A stretch of 64,000 nucleotides of DNA from Cryptomeria japonica (GCF_030272615.1 NC_081414.1:2979501-3043500); one strand, 5' to 3'; counted from the first letter of the stretch, positions 23,013 to 35,349 are shown. A program made the numbers and translations. Notes: a model not told the origin generated them from the letters alone.

Positions 23013-24064
23013 TGTAGGTCCCGGGGACAACTGAGAGGGGGGGGGTGAATCAGTTGTCTAATAAATTCAAACCAAAATCTTATTAACCAACTTAATGCTT
23101 AATACTGGTAAGACAGTTAAATGTGTCAGTAAACAGTGTTAACAGGAAATGCTATACCAGTAAGAATTAATGCATGAAACATAAGCACAAAGTCAACCAC
23201 AACACATGACACAAATATTTGTATGTGGAAACCTTGTAAGGGGAAAAACCACAGTGGGAAACCTTATCCACAATCAGATGATACTACTGTAGATAGTAAT
23301 ACAAAGAGGGGTCTGCACATGCAGAAAGGCCAATAGCCTAGAGCTCACTACTCAAACACAAATGGGAGTCACACTGACTACAGTTGGATGGTTAAATCCA
23401 ATGAGAATGTACTGCACAAAATAGCATCTTCATATGCTGGATTCAGTACCGGTGTAATGCTGATATGCTTCTACAAAAACCTAACTTCACCTTCAAATGA
23501 TGTCTTCGTGTATATCTCTACTTGATCTCGCATATATCCTTCCTTAAATCTTTTTCGCATTCCACACTTGATCTTACAAATAAGATCTTACATTTATACC
23601 ATACCCTAAGACCAATTTTAGTAGGTCGGCTCTACAAGATATTACAATAAAACATTTTAAAAATAATACAATATCTGATGCAATAACCGATTGAACATGT
23701 CGGCTTAATGCATTTACAATAATAATAAATCATCTCCATAGCGTGCCATGTTGATCTGGAAAAGATAAACCTGCTGGTGTAACCCTAGATAACCTAGACC
23801 TATTTGCCGGTAAAAGCAAATATGCAAATAAGAATATACCAATGATATTACTTCAAAGAAAAGTGTCCACATGATGTCTTTGACATTACCAAGTGTCTTC
23901 CATGTCATTGCAGGTACCGATGAACATTATATCCTGCTAGTTAACCATATACCGGTGACTGTTTGAACAGTTTACTGATTGCCGGTGAATGTTGCTAGAT
24001 CTCCAAAGTAGGTGTATTTAGTAGGTGTTGACATCAATGACAAAACCATACCAAAATACCAACA
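23013..24064 (-). repeat. Copia-D 3' LTR
   Basis: 1,052 bp, TGTAGGTCCC to ACCAACA on the plus strand; near-identical to 28625-29679. The 62-64 codon frames shared by the two LTRs (for example 23714-23908 and 29329-29523) are not genes. Confidence 0.95.
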
Positions 24065-24065
24065 A

Positions 24066-24079
24066 TCTCCCCCTTTGGC
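24066..24079 (-). other. Copia-D polypurine tract
   Basis: The minus strand reads CCAAAGGGGGAGA beside the LTR start TGTTGGT. A second similar tract lies near 24259-24272 (TCAAAGGGGGAGA). Confidence 0.85.
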
Positions 24080-24419
24080 ATTGATGGCAACACAAGATGG
24101 AAAAGCCATCAAAGTGCCAAAATAGAAATGCCAAGTACAAAAACCAATTCTCCCCCTGGGAGTAATATGTGTTTATACAAAGATTTATTTTCAATACCAA
24201 TCTCTCCTCAAAAAGATAATGCATTTTTCATATATCTTTCCTTAATGTTTTTCCATATATCTCTCCCCCTTTGACATCAAATGCCAAAGTCACAAAAAGG
24301 TCAAGTTCATACAAAATACCAACTACTCCCCCTGAGAAGTAGCTTCCTCATCAAATACCAGAATAAAAGATTTGTCCATTTAATTCTGCCAGTTGATGAC
24401 AATCATCAACTGTCTAAGT

Positions 24420-24980
24420 CTCTACCGGTGGAGGTAAGACTCCAAGCTGATCTCTGAGATACTCAAAAGTTTCTTAGGAAAAGGTTTTGTAAAAATATTT
24501 GCAAGCTATTCTTTAGTATTCACATAAACCAGTTTTATTTCCTTTTCTTCAACTTTTTCCCTTAGAAAATTCAGTTTGATAGAAACATGTTTTGTTTTAG
24601 AATGTAATACTGGATTCTTAGATATATCAATTGCTGCAGTGTTATCACAATATATAGTAATAGGTTCCTTGCATTTTACCTTTATGTCTTTCAACATTTG
24701 CTTAAGCCAAAGTGCCTATGTACAGTTTGTTGCTGCTGCAACATATTCTGATTCCGCTGTTGATAAAGATGTACAACTCTGTTTCTTACTTAACCAAGAA
24801 ACTAATCTCTTTCCAAGAAAGAATGCTCCTCCAGTGGTGCTCTTTCTATCATCTACATCTCATGCCCAATTTGCATCTGTGTATGCATATAGATCAAAAT
24901 TTTCATCTTTAGGATACCATAATCCAAGATTTGTTGTGCCTTGCAAGTACCAGAAAATCCTTTTTACTGCTGATTCATGA
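24420..24980 (-). pseudogene. Copia-D RNase H
   Basis: The minus strand carries the copia RNase H signatures: AYTDANWA before a stop near 24857, then SWLSKKQSC and AESEYVAAA in a broken frame. An open piece at 24506-24697 reads ITIYCDNTAAIDISKNP, then HSKTKHVSIKLNFLRE. Role in the family: removal of the RNA template. At least three stops interrupt it. Positions 24080-24420 between here and the 3' LTR look like 3' untranslated sequence. Confidence 0.85.
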
Positions 24981-26002
24981 TTTTCCCTGGGATTACTTTG
25001 AAATCTAGAAACTATACATACTGCATCATTCATAATATCAGGTCTGGTTTGTGTCAAATACAGTAAACCTCCTATCATAGATTTGTATCTAGTTGGATTG
25101 ACAGGAGTAGATTTATCCCTTTGAGATAATTTGTCATTTGTAGTCATAGGTGTGCCTACCGGTTTAGAGTTCTCCATCCCAAATTTCTTGAGTAGTTCTT
25201 TCAAGTACTTAGATTGGCTAAAAAATATGCCTTTATCTGTCTGTAAAATCTGCAATCCTAAAAAGAATTTTATTTCTCCAATCATAGACATTTCAAATTC
25301 ATGTTGCATTTTAAGAGAAAATTCTTTGCATAATCCATCTTCTCCTCCAAAGATTATATCATCAACACATACTTCCATAATCAAAATGTCATCATTAGTT
25401 ACTTTGTAATATAAATTGCTATCTGCATTTCCTTTAGTAAAACCAATTTTTAAAAGATACTTATCCAATCTTGCATACCAGGCTCTTGGAGCTTGTTTTA
25501 GTCCATACAGAGCTTTTCTTAATCTGCAAACCATATCATTGTCATCTGTCAAAGAAAATCCATCAGGTTGTTCAATATAAACTTCCTCTTCAAGATCTCC
25601 ATTCAAAAATGCACATTAAATATCCATTTGATAAACTTTGTAATCCTTGTGAGCTGCAAAGGCCAAGAATAATCTAATTGCCTCAATTCTGGCTATGGGT
25701 GCAAAGGTTTCATTGTAATCAACTCCTTCTTTATGAGAATATCCCTTACACATTAGTCTTGCTTTATTCCTGACAACCTTACCATCTTCATTGAGTTTGT
25801 TTCTAAATACCCATTTGGTTCCAATTACATTTTTATTTTCAGGCCGGGGAACTAATGTCCAAGTATTATTTTTCTCAATTTGTCCTAATTCTTCCTCCAT
25901 AGCTTTAATCCAGAATTTATCTTCACATGCCTCATTGATAGATAATGGTTCAATTTGAGAAATAAGACATACCTCTTCATTTGCCAATTTTCCTCTTGTC
26001 AT
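24860..26002 (-). pseudogene. Copia-D reverse transcriptase
   Basis: Two in-order minus-strand frames (26002-25616 and 25606-24860) form the copia RT. Motifs are IGTKWVFRNKLNEDG, ARLMCKGYSHKEGVDYNETF, YQMDI, then LNGDLEEEVYIEQPDGF and LYGLKQAPRAWYARL. The catalytic box is CVDD, where copia usually has YVDD, encoded near 25359-25376. A stop near 25613 separates the two parts inside the conserved AFLNGDLEEEVY region. Confidence 0.9.
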
Positions 26003-26029
26003 GACTCCTTTAAATTTGCTTCCAATTAT

Positions 26030-27167
26030 CTAATCTTCAGAATGATTCAGTCTTACATACTTGGGTGTCTTAGTCTGTTGTTGTTCTTCAATTACTATGG
26101 AATCCTCTGATGTTACCGGAGTAACTGGATCATCATTTTGTACGAGTGGATTTACTATTGGTTCATTTGTCATAATTTCTGTTACTGGTTCAGAGTCTAT
26201 ATACCTTGAAGTTCCTCTGAATTGTTCATCAATCTTTACATTTGTACTCTCAACAATTTTCTGTAATCTTTTATTAAAACATCTATAAGCTTTACTCTTA
26301 GATGAATAACCAAGAAATATTCCTTCATCACTTCTAGGATCAAACTTGCCAATATACTCATCTCTTCTAATATAACATTTACTTCCAAAAATTCTAAAAT
26401 ACTTAAGAGTAGGAGTATTACCAAACCATAGTTCATGAGGGGTCTTACCGGTTTCACCTTTGATGTGAACTTTGTTGAATGTATAGACAACAGTGCTTAC
26501 TGCCTCTCTCAAGTACACGTTGTATATTTGCTTCTGATAACATACTTCTTGCTGCATCCAAAATAGTTCCTTTTTTCCTTTCAAGAACTCCATTCTGTTG
26601 TGGTGTCCGAGGTGCTAATAACTGTCTTTTGATTCCATTTACTTCACAGAATGTATTAAAATCTCTAGATGTGAATTCTCCTCCTTGATCTGATCTTAAA
26701 CATTTAATTTTCTTACCGGTTTCATTTTCAACCATTGCTTTGAATAGTTTGAACTTCCCAAGTGCTTTTGATTTTTCTATGAGAAAAGTAACCCAACACA
26801 TTCTAGAATAATCATCAATAATTAGCATGAAATATCTATCACCTTGTAAGCTTTTAGTTCTAGCCGGACCACATAAATCAGTGTGAATTAAATCAAGAGC
26901 ATTATTGGATTTTTCTGGAATACTTTTGAAACTAGCTCTAACTTGTTTTCCAAATTGACATTCCTTGCAAATTGTATTCTAAGGTTTCATAATTTTAGGT
27001 AGATCTCTAACTGCCTTAGAAGTACTGATTTTTACCATGCAATCAAAATTTACATGACATAGTCTTTTATGCCATAGCCAACTTTCATCTATATGTGCAA
27101 TTAAGCATGCCTTTTCACTGTTATTCAAATGAAAGATATTACCTCTAGTCTGATTACCAGTTGCAAT
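26030..27167 (-). pseudogene. Copia-D integrase
   Basis: The region from 27167 down contains the gag-pre-integrase zinc site (WHKRLCHVNFDCM ... CKECQFGKQ) with stops. The catalytic core lies on 26454-26828: LIIDDYSRMCWV, CLRSDQGGEFTSRDF, and QQNGVLERKKGTI. A frameshift near 26500 shifts to 26030-26593, which holds GKTPHELWFGNTPTLKYFRI and DEGIFLGYSSKSKAYR. Family role: insertion of the cDNA into the genome. Confidence 0.9.
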
Positions 27168-28568
27168 TTACAAACCAGTTCTATTCATGATTTTGCATTT
27201 TCCATTTTTAAATTGTAACTGAAAACCTTTCTCAACTAATTGACCAACACTTAAAAGATTATGTTTTAATCCTTCAACATAGTAAACATTGTCAGTGTTA
27301 TGTTTACCATCAAGAGATATTGAACCCTTACCTTTGATTGAATAGGCTTTGTCATCTTCGAATCTTACTAAACCTCCATTGTATTCTTGAAAGTTTAAGA
27401 ATTTACCTTTGTCTCCAGTCATGTGATGTGAGCATCCCGAGTCAATAATCCATTCATCCTTTGATTCCACTTTAGCTACTAGGGCTTGTTCTACCGGTTG
27501 AGCAATAGGTACCAGTTGATCTTCTGTTATAGCAACAAAGACCCATCCGTTGTCTACTGGATCCTCATCAGAATCATCAGTCACACCTTCATCAGCAATG
27601 TAACAAGATTTATCTTTGTTTTTCTTAAATCTGTATCTCTGATATTCAGGATTAGGTTTGTATGTCCTTCTAGCTTCTTCTCTTAGTCTAGCATGTCTAT
27701 CAGGGCATCTTGAAGCCACATGGCCAATCTTATTGCAGTTGAAACATTTAAAGGGTGCTTTACCTTCATACTTACTTCCAATTGGACCTTTTGGCATTTT
27801 TCTTGCAAATAGTGCTTCAAGTTCTTCAAGCTCTTCATTCTCCTTCCTGGTTTCTTCAAGTTCTTTTGCATAGAAGGCTCTCCAATCTGATTTATCAAAA
27901 GATGGAGCAGATGATGTTGATGCTTTGAAGGCCAAATCAGTTTTTATAGTAGCAACAAGACCAAATTCCTCAATTTCAAAAGCTGAAAGTTTTCCAATCA
28001 ATGTATCCCTAGTTACTGATGTATTAGGCATTGTTCTCAACTAATTAATAGCAGTAACCTTCATTTTATATGCCGGTGGAAAACCTCTTAAGATTTTTGA
28101 AACAATCTCATCTTCACTCAAGGTTCCTCCACAACATTTGATACCTAAAACAATTTCATTTACTCTTTCCATAAAAGCAGAAATTCTTTCATCTTCTTCC
28201 ATTTTCAAATGTTCATACTTGACTCGGAAGCTTTCAAGTTTTGCAATTTTTACTATGGCATCCCCTTCATTCAGTGTATCCAAATGATCCCAAATAGCTT
28301 TTGTAGTAGATCTATCTGATAATCCCATGATTTGTTGATCTGATAATGCCCTCAAAAGTGCTTCTCTTGCTTTGCAATCATTTTCTTCATCTTTAGCTAA
28401 AGTAATAGGAGCAGGCTGACCAGCTACAGCAGTAGTATAACCATTCTTAGTAACTTCCCAGATGTCTTTACCAATGCAATTCAGATGTGTCTCCATTCTG
28501 ATTTTCCGTATTCCATAGTTGGTTCCATCAAGTTTAGGACTATCCTTTTTGAAATAATTAGTAGACAT
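27168..28568 (-). pseudogene. Copia-D gag and protease
   Basis: The ATG at 28568 (MSTNYFKKDSPKLDGTNYG) opens a UBN2-type copia Gag. A TAG at 28041-28043 interrupts after residue 175 and the same frame resumes at 28040. An intact zinc knuckle CFNCNKIGHVASRC is encoded near 27708-27749. The protease motif WIIDSGCSHHMTGD lies near 27415-27455. The frame stops at 27168. The sequence from the primer site to the ATG (28569-28610) is a short leader. Confidence 0.92.
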
Positions 28569-28610
28569 TGGATCTCCTCAAGTTGTTAAACTTCTAAAAA
28601 AGAGGACTAA

Positions 28611-28622
28611 GCTCTGATACCA
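28611..28622 (-). other. Copia-D primer-binding site
   Basis: Minus strand TGGTATCAGAGC, two bases from the 5' LTR; initiator Met tRNA type. Confidence 0.95.
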
Positions 28623-28624
28623 AT

Positions 28625-29679
28625 TGTAGGTCCCGGGGACAACTGAGAGGGGGGGGGTGAATCAGTTGTCTAATAAATTCAAACTAAAATCTTATTAACC
28701 AACTTAATGCTTAATACTGGTAAGATAGTTAAATGTGTCGGTAAATAGTGTTAACAGGAAATGCTATACCGGTAAGAATTAATGCATGAAACATAAGCAC
28801 AAAGTCAACCACAACACATGACACAAATATTTGTACGTGGAAACCCTGTAAGGGGAAAAACCATGGTGGGAAACCTTACCCACAATCAGATGATACTACT
28901 GCAGATAGTAAGTGTACAAAGAGGGGTCTGCACATGCAGAAAGGCCAACAGCCTAGAGCTCACTGCTCAAACACAAATGGGAGTCACACTGACTACAGTT
29001 GGATGGTTAAATCCAATGAGAATGTACTACACAAAATAGCATCTTCATATGCTGGATTCAATACCGGTGTAATGCTGATATGCTTCTACAAAAACCTAAC
29101 TTCACCTTCAAATGATGTCTTCATGTATATCTCTACTTGATCTCGCATATATCCTTCCTTAAATCTTTTTCGCATTCCACACTTGATCTTACAAATAAGA
29201 TCTTACATTTATACCATACCCTAAGACCAATTTTAGTAGGTCGGCTCTACAAGAAATTACAATAATTTTTTTTACAAATAATACAATATTTGATGCAATA
29301 ACCGATTGAACATGTCGGCTTAATGCATTTACAACAATAATAAATCATCTCCATAGTGTGCCATGCTGATCTGGAAAAGATAAACCTGTCGATGTAACCC
29401 TAGATAACCTGGACTTATTTGCTGGTAAAAGCAAATATGCAAATAAAAATATACCAATGATATTACTTCAAAGAAAAGTGTCCACATGATGTCTTCGACA
29501 TTACCAAGTGTCTTCCATGTCATTGCAGGTACCAGTGAACATTATATCCTGTTGGTTAACCATATACCGGTGACTGTTTGAACAGTTTACTGATTGCCGG
29601 TGAATGTTGCTGGATCTCCAAAGTAGGTGTATTTAGCAGGAGTTGACATCAATGAAAAAACCATACCAAAATACCAACA
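28625..29679 (-). repeat. Copia-D 5' LTR
   Basis: 1,055 bp, near-identical to 23013-24064. Confidence 0.95.
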
Positions 29680-29684
29680 AGATG
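29680..29684. repeat. Target-site duplication AGATG (right) of Copia-D
   Basis: Matches 23008-23012. Confidence 0.93.
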
Positions 29685-31753
29685 TTTCAAGATGTCATTT
29701 CACAAAGACTGATAATTACCCTTTGTCTTGGGATGACAACATAACGATGAACAAAAAAACAACTAGCCTTAAACGACACACACTAAGAAACATATTAAGT
29801 CTAGAGAATGTTAGTCAACTCAAGGTGTTTAACACTTTTAAGCCTAGAGTGTATTCTTAGTGTGACCACACACCATAAGCAACATATTAAGTCTAGAAAA
29901 TGTCAATCAACTCTAAATGTAAGCTTAGTGTGTGTGATTTAAGTCGTTCCCAAAAAAACCCATGATACATCCTCAAATGAAATAATCAGACCTCGAAAAC
30001 CTCAACGAATGGAAATAAAATTAATTAAAGGGATCTCCAACAAACATATCCATTCTAGGTGTGAAAATGTTCATGTAATTGATCAAATGTTAAAAATATA
30101 AAAATCTAAATAAAATATACTTAAGAAAAAATCTGGAAAAATTGCATGAATAGATTTAAAGATCTCTGAAGTACCTTTTCAAAGTTGCAAGAATCATGAA
30201 AATAAAATATACTAGTGAAAAGATATGAGCTCAAAAGCTGAAAAATAAAGATCTAACTTTGACCAAGCTATCAAATAATGAGTTTGAATCCAATTATGAA
30301 ACCACCTCTGCTAGAAAGTGCTAAAAAAATACCTTTCCAACAATATATTATTTGCCCAATTTTGACACCATATGCAAAAGTTGTTGGAAAAAAAAAAAAA
30401 AAAAGAGGGTAAATTTAGCCCACTGATAACCAATAGACATGATCCTTTTGATTTGATTTATGCAAAATTTGCTCATCGCATGTAATATTTGACAAATATC
30501 TAGATGTTTTTACGGGAAAAGACTAGAACCCAAAAATTATTTTTCTCAAAAATCTATAGAGAAAACGTTATAGTTGAATCTTGATAATTAGCTTTGTTAT
30601 GCTATTTTAGCTCCTTTTTTTTATTTTTATTAAAAAAAACTCACGCAAAGTTTACAAATTTTAGAAAATTAAGGCAACCCAAATTGGTTTCTTATGGTTG
30701 TGAAGACAAGCTAGATTTTTTTTTCTCCAAGATAAACCAAATTTTCTCCTCAAGGTTGGATCTCTTAAAAATGGACAAGAACTTAGCAGACATGGAGCTA
30801 TGTTACCATGTTGGAATTATTGTTTTAACCCCACAAGCCCATGAATCATCTACAAGGAAAACATCTATCACATCTAAAGAGAAGGAGCTTTATTTAATGT
30901 TATACAACCTTGAGAGAGAATTGATCCAAAGAGGAATTTGATATGTAGATTAACTTGTAATGAAATTTGATAGATTACAATGATTGAATGCTTTTTTTAA
31001 TAAAAAGAAAGAGAAAATTGATCTTAAATTAACTAAAATAACTAAAATTTAGCTCAACTAAGTGAAGTTAATCTATTATTGGCCTAATAGAATAAAAGAT
31101 AAAAAGAACCTAACTTTAGCTTAAGTGAATAAAGTAATTAAAGTGCCTAATTAATTTAATAATTAGATAATTCCCTAATTACTCTAAAATGATTATGTGT
31201 AGTTGTGGATGGATAAAATATCACGGTGAGCCCAACTTCACACAAGACTGAACCATTTATCAATATATATTTTTATTATCACATGGGTATGTATGCTCAA
31301 AATTCATTATTAATTCAATCAGAAATAAATGGAAATCATGAATCCCTGTCTAATCAAATAATTCAAAACAAACATCAATCAAATAACACAATCAAGCAAT
31401 AAGAATATAAAATCTATCAATTAAAACCCCATATTCCATGATTGAATGTGGCTTCCATTGTTCTTCTCTTCTTTGTGGTATGATGACTCTCAGATATTAT
31501 GCTGACAACCTGCAAGTGACACAAAGATTCAAAGTTCGTGATTGTTGTGAATGGAGATTGAATGCTCAATTTATAGATTTTTGGAGAGGATTGAATGAGA
31601 GGTGGAACAGATTGATCAAGAGGTGAAACTCATGTGAGCTCACATACTGATTGATAGTTGAATTGTTGATTTGGAGGTGGAATAGAATTGATTGAATTGA
31701 TTAATTGAGTTAACTGATTGAGAAAAAAGTTGATTGAAAGATGAAAAAGAATG
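29685..31753. other. Unassigned AT-rich sequence right of Copia-D
   Basis: Host side of the Copia-D insertion. It holds a duplicated motif (ACATATTAAGTCTAGA near 29789 and 29881), a poly-A run near 30390, and the similarity to the older LTR at about 30805-31183. The 115-codon frame at 30594-30941 and the 62-codon frame at 31438-31626 show no domain, and I do not call them genes. Confidence 0.45.
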
Positions 31754-33156
31754 TGTAGACACCTAAAAGTTGCACAATGAATTAAGTGAATTTTATTCAT
31801 TTAATTATTCTTAATTCTTCCTATTAATTAAATTTACATTTAACTAAATACCCTCCCTCTAGCCATTTTAATTAAATTTACATTTAATTAAAGATATCAA
31901 TTTATCCCCTTTCCCATTTTAATTAAATCTACATTTAATTAAAATCTCATTTGCATTTAAATAAATCTAAATTTATTTATAAATCCCCCCACTTGCAAAA
32001 TCCTACAAATGCAAGTTGCAACCAAATTGAAATAAAGCAATTTATTTTAATTAATTCTATTTTCCCTCACCCACTTGCATTTTCCTACATCTCCCACTTG
32101 CATCCTAAATCCTATTCCTAATTCTTCTAGAATCCATCTAATCCTAATCAATTAGCCCAAACCCATCCATTATCCCTTTTCCCTAAATTTGAGGAGGCCA
32201 CTTCTCAAATTTGGAGTAAAGTCTTCAAAAAGCAATAAAGCCTTTATGTCTTCACCAAGTTAACCTTGAAAGTCTTCATAACCATTAATGGTTAACTCAA
32301 CCCTCTAGCATGATTAGAGACTTTTTCTCTTAACTCAACCTTCATCTAACCCAAGGGTCTCATCAAGCATTCATTGCTTTGACCATATTTATCCCTTTAA
32401 CCTTTGCACAAGAGTTTACCTGTTGGGTAAAAGCTTTATCCATTGGATAACCCTAACCTAACCTTAACCCTTACCTCCTAGGGTAACCATGAGGTCTTCT
32501 CAAGCATTTAATGCTTCTTTCATCTCCTCTCAAGCAACCTCTTGTTGACAATTGTCACCATTTCATTGGTGAGAATTGAAAACATGGATTGATTAACTTT
32601 CAATCCTCGCCCTTGTTAAGATTATCCAATCTTGACCATCCATTTCCCTATTTTCCCTATAAATAGAGCCCATTCCTTCTTCAAAAAGATCATCCAAGTC
32701 TTTAGCATCATACTTATATTAAAATCCATCCAAGCTTTAAATATATCATTTGTGCTCATCATTTAGCCTCTCTTTTCAATAGGAATTAATCTAAATATGC
32801 ATGTTTAGAGTATTTTCTTTATCATTTAGCTTAATCATAGACCAATATATCATGCTAGGATAGTCTTGCTACTAATCTTGTCATCTTATAATCTAGTTTA
32901 TTGCATTTATAGGATCATTCATAGTTTAGGATGCATTTCATCTTAAAATCAACCAAAGCATCCCTCGTTCTTGCATTTGTCATCCCTAAACCACTTTGCT
33001 CAGTGATCTGAGAGCAAAGAAATTGGTTTGAGGGACCTTGTGAGATAGAGAACCATGGAACCAACCTTGGGAAGCTGAGCCATACTTCATGACTCCATAG
33101 CTTGCACCGAGAAGTCTTGTGGGTGTGTGAGCAAGGCTCCCTAGAACTCTATTTTT
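31754..33156 (+). repeat. Gypsy LTR of type A, plus orientation, 3' end lost
   Basis: Begins TGTAGACACC and contains TAAATTTACATTTAAT-type AT repeats. It matches 48893-49978 from about 32127 onward. At 33157 the match ends within CTAGAACTC-ATTTTT and the sequence jumps to an inverted piece. The TG start and the TATA box fix its orientation. Confidence 0.8.
32657..32666 (+). promoter_or_regulatory. TATA box of LTR type A
   Basis: CTATAAATAG is followed about 20 bp later by TTCTTCAAAAAGATCATCC. The same box stands at 49425-49434 in the other plus-oriented copy. Confidence 0.65.
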
Positions 33157-33346
33157 ATTCAAAAACCGATTTGATATATGGGTTCGGGCCCCATGGTGGG
33201 CGCTGGATATGTATGTCAAAAATGTGGTATCAACCTGTAGGAGGAGAAAACAATTCAAACACACACATGAAACATTACATTAGAGGTTAGAAATCAATCA
33301 AAACAACAAGTTAAATGAATCTAAACTATTTAATATCATTCCATGT
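33157..33346 (-). other. Inverted primer-site region and LTR stub
   Basis: The sequence from AAAAACCGATTTGATAT to GGGCGCTGG repeats, in the same plus-strand sense, the region at 48295-48340. On the minus strand it is a leader with a primer-like site (CAGCGCCCACCATGGGGCCC, 33186-33205). It adjoins a stub of a minus-oriented LTR starting near 33210 (TGTATGTC). The plus-oriented LTR on the left and this minus-oriented piece are therefore joined head to head. Confidence 0.7.
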
Positions 33347-33351
33347 TCCTC

Positions 33352-33505
33352 TATCCTATATAAGACCGATCAAAACATCTAATTTTAGGAAAGATACGTC
33401 CTGTATAAGAGCTGATCAAAACATCTAGTTTCAAGAACGATATATCCTGTATAAGAACTGATCAAAACATCTGGTTTCAGGAAAGATACATCCTGTATAA
33501 GACAT
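33352..33505. repeat. 46-bp tandem repeat array
   Basis: About 3.5 units built around TCCTGTATAAGA, TGATCAAAACATCT and TTTCAGGAA. The related copy at 16225-16400 was captured by the chromovirus. Confidence 0.85.
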
Positions 33506-34629
33506 GATAGAAGATAGTTTGGAAGAATGATGAAGATATGAAAGTGAAGAAAGATTCCATGATGATGCGATAGATATGCATGTGGGGGATGCAATGATGA
33601 ATGATGAATGATATGGATTATGTTTTGATCTGAGATTTTATGAGGATGATTTGATGCTTAGATAATAATGCTCTTGATTTTGATTATGTTGTGAATTTAT
33701 GGTTCATGATAAGAAAAATGTGATGATGCATTGCTTTGATTTATGAGATGTGAGATGTATCTTGAAAATGAGATGTATGATAATGATAATGATGTGCAAC
33801 TAAATGAAAGATTAAAATGATATGCAACTTAATGCAAGATTAAGATGATAATGATGTGCAGCTAATGCAAAGCTTAATATGCATTCTCGTTCTCAATGTT
33901 GCCATCTATTGTGATCAAAGTGCCAGTGCTTCCTTTGTTTTTATCATCGAGCCTTGATTTGTTGAAAGTTGATACAAGCATCATGGTATAATTGAACCAT
34001 AACGACCTGAGTATAGCTTACATGGATTTTGATATTGCAAGACAACACAAGCATTGAGATATAATTGAACCAAGATGACCTGAGTGTTGCTTGCGTAAAC
34101 AGACAAGAGTTAACCTTTGTCCCATACAAATCCGAAATGTCCTCAGCGATATGCCACCTGATTGCTTCGTAGGACAAATTTGCATGATAAAAGACTTCAC
34201 TCATAGATAGAAGACAAATAAAAAATCACATTCCTTCCTTGCTTCTCTAGTCGTAAGACATCCTGGAGGTTCTCAGGAGATATGATAAGAAAAAATTAAC
34301 AACCATAAGTAATCATGCATGCTATTGGAAATGTATTCTTGTCAATTAAAACATCTTGCAAATAGATCTTTGTTCAGTTGAAATCAATTCAAGTTCGTGA
34401 TGTCTAGCCTTCTTGCATTGGCGTTTGTCATTTGTTGGTTGTTTGATCCTTGTTGTCTTGCTACGTGTTTGGTCTGATGTTGAAAATATTGAAGGTGAAA
34501 GGCCTCCAACAAGGTCATAATTTTGCCCTTCTTGTTGTGAAACATGTACTACCATCAATTGATAAAGATAAGGCTAACTATAATAAAATCCAGCAGTCAT
34601 ATTGATCTATGTCATTGTTTTGATTTGTT

Positions 34630-34865
34630 CGATGATTGATAGAAATATCTAGTTTCAAAGAGTGAGTACCCCGTATAAGACCAATCTGTCTAGTTTCGAG
34701 TGTACCTATCCCTATATAAGACATGTTGATCTTGATGTTGATAGATGGATTGATTATCAAGACTCGATGATTTATAGGAATATCTGGTTTCAAAGAGTGA
34801 GTACCCCGTATAAGACCGATCCGTCTGGTTTCAAGTGTACCTATCCTTGTATAAGACATGTTTGA
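34630..34865. repeat. 135-bp tandem duplication
   Basis: Two units contain GTTTCAAAGAGTGAGTACCC and CGTATAAGACC-ATC-GTCT; the second is incomplete. A weaker relative lies at 51745-51800 in Gypsy-2. Confidence 0.85.
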
Positions 34866-35009
34866 TTTTGATGTTTATTTCGAGTAATGAATTAATTAAC
34901 AAGACATGTGATCAGTTTGATTGCAGACTTTGAGATTTTTCCTATTGTTGAATTGATTTGATGGATGGGTCATGCTTTCATGTTTTGATTTTGTCGATTT
35001 TTTGATTTT

Positions 35010-35210
35010 TAGTTTTTTGATATTTTGATTTTTTTTGATATTTTTGATATTTTGATTTTTTTGAGTTTTTTGGATATTTTGATTTTTTTTGAGTTTTTTG
35101 GATATTTTGATTTTTTTGAGTTTTTTGGATATTTTGATTTTTTTTTGAGTTTTTTGGATATTTTGTTTTTTTGAGTTTTTTGGATATTTTGATTTTTTTG
35201 AGTTTGTGGA
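35010..35210. repeat. T-rich minisatellite, about 27-bp unit
   Basis: At least six units of TTTTTTGAGTTTTTTGGATA followed by TTTTGAT, with T-run length variation. Open frames here read only K/S/I repeats. Confidence 0.9.
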
Positions 35211-35349
35211 TTAGAAGAAAGATGTATTTGGTTTCCCCAATGTATAGAAAGACAAGGAATATTATGAATGGATGTTTGAACCATTGAGGTGGAAATGGAT
35301 TTTTTGTCCATAGTTTTGATCAAGATCAATGATGGAAAAGGGGATATAG

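Larger units (their letters stand above)
23013..29679 (-). mobile_element. Copia-D: full-length Ty1/copia element
   Basis: The 6,667-bp element has LTRs at 23013-24064 and 28625-29679, a perfect AGATG duplication, an initiator-Met-type primer site, a polypurine tract, and copia order gag, protease, integrase, RT, RNase H on the minus strand. Wording in the integrase-RT region (EGIFLGYSSKSKAYR) resembles SIRE-type copia elements; this is a recollection, not a search. Stops and one frameshift inactivate it. LTR differences are mostly transitions, several at CGG versus CAG or TGG. Confidence 0.95.

Noticed and set aside
23714-23908. 64-codon frame repeated at 29329-29523
   Set aside because: It is LTR sequence of Copia-D on both sides.
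30594-30941. 115-codon plus-strand frame
   Set aside because: No domain, AT-driven composition, and partly inside a repeat shared with an LTR.
32450-32485. CCCTAACC-rich stretch resembling telomere repeat (also near 41510 and 49220)
   Set aside because: The units are irregular, not the plant CCCTAAA heptamer, and the stretch recurs as part of every LTR copy.
34578-34865. Similar overlapping frames on both strands
   Set aside because: They arise from the 135-bp tandem duplication, not from a gene.
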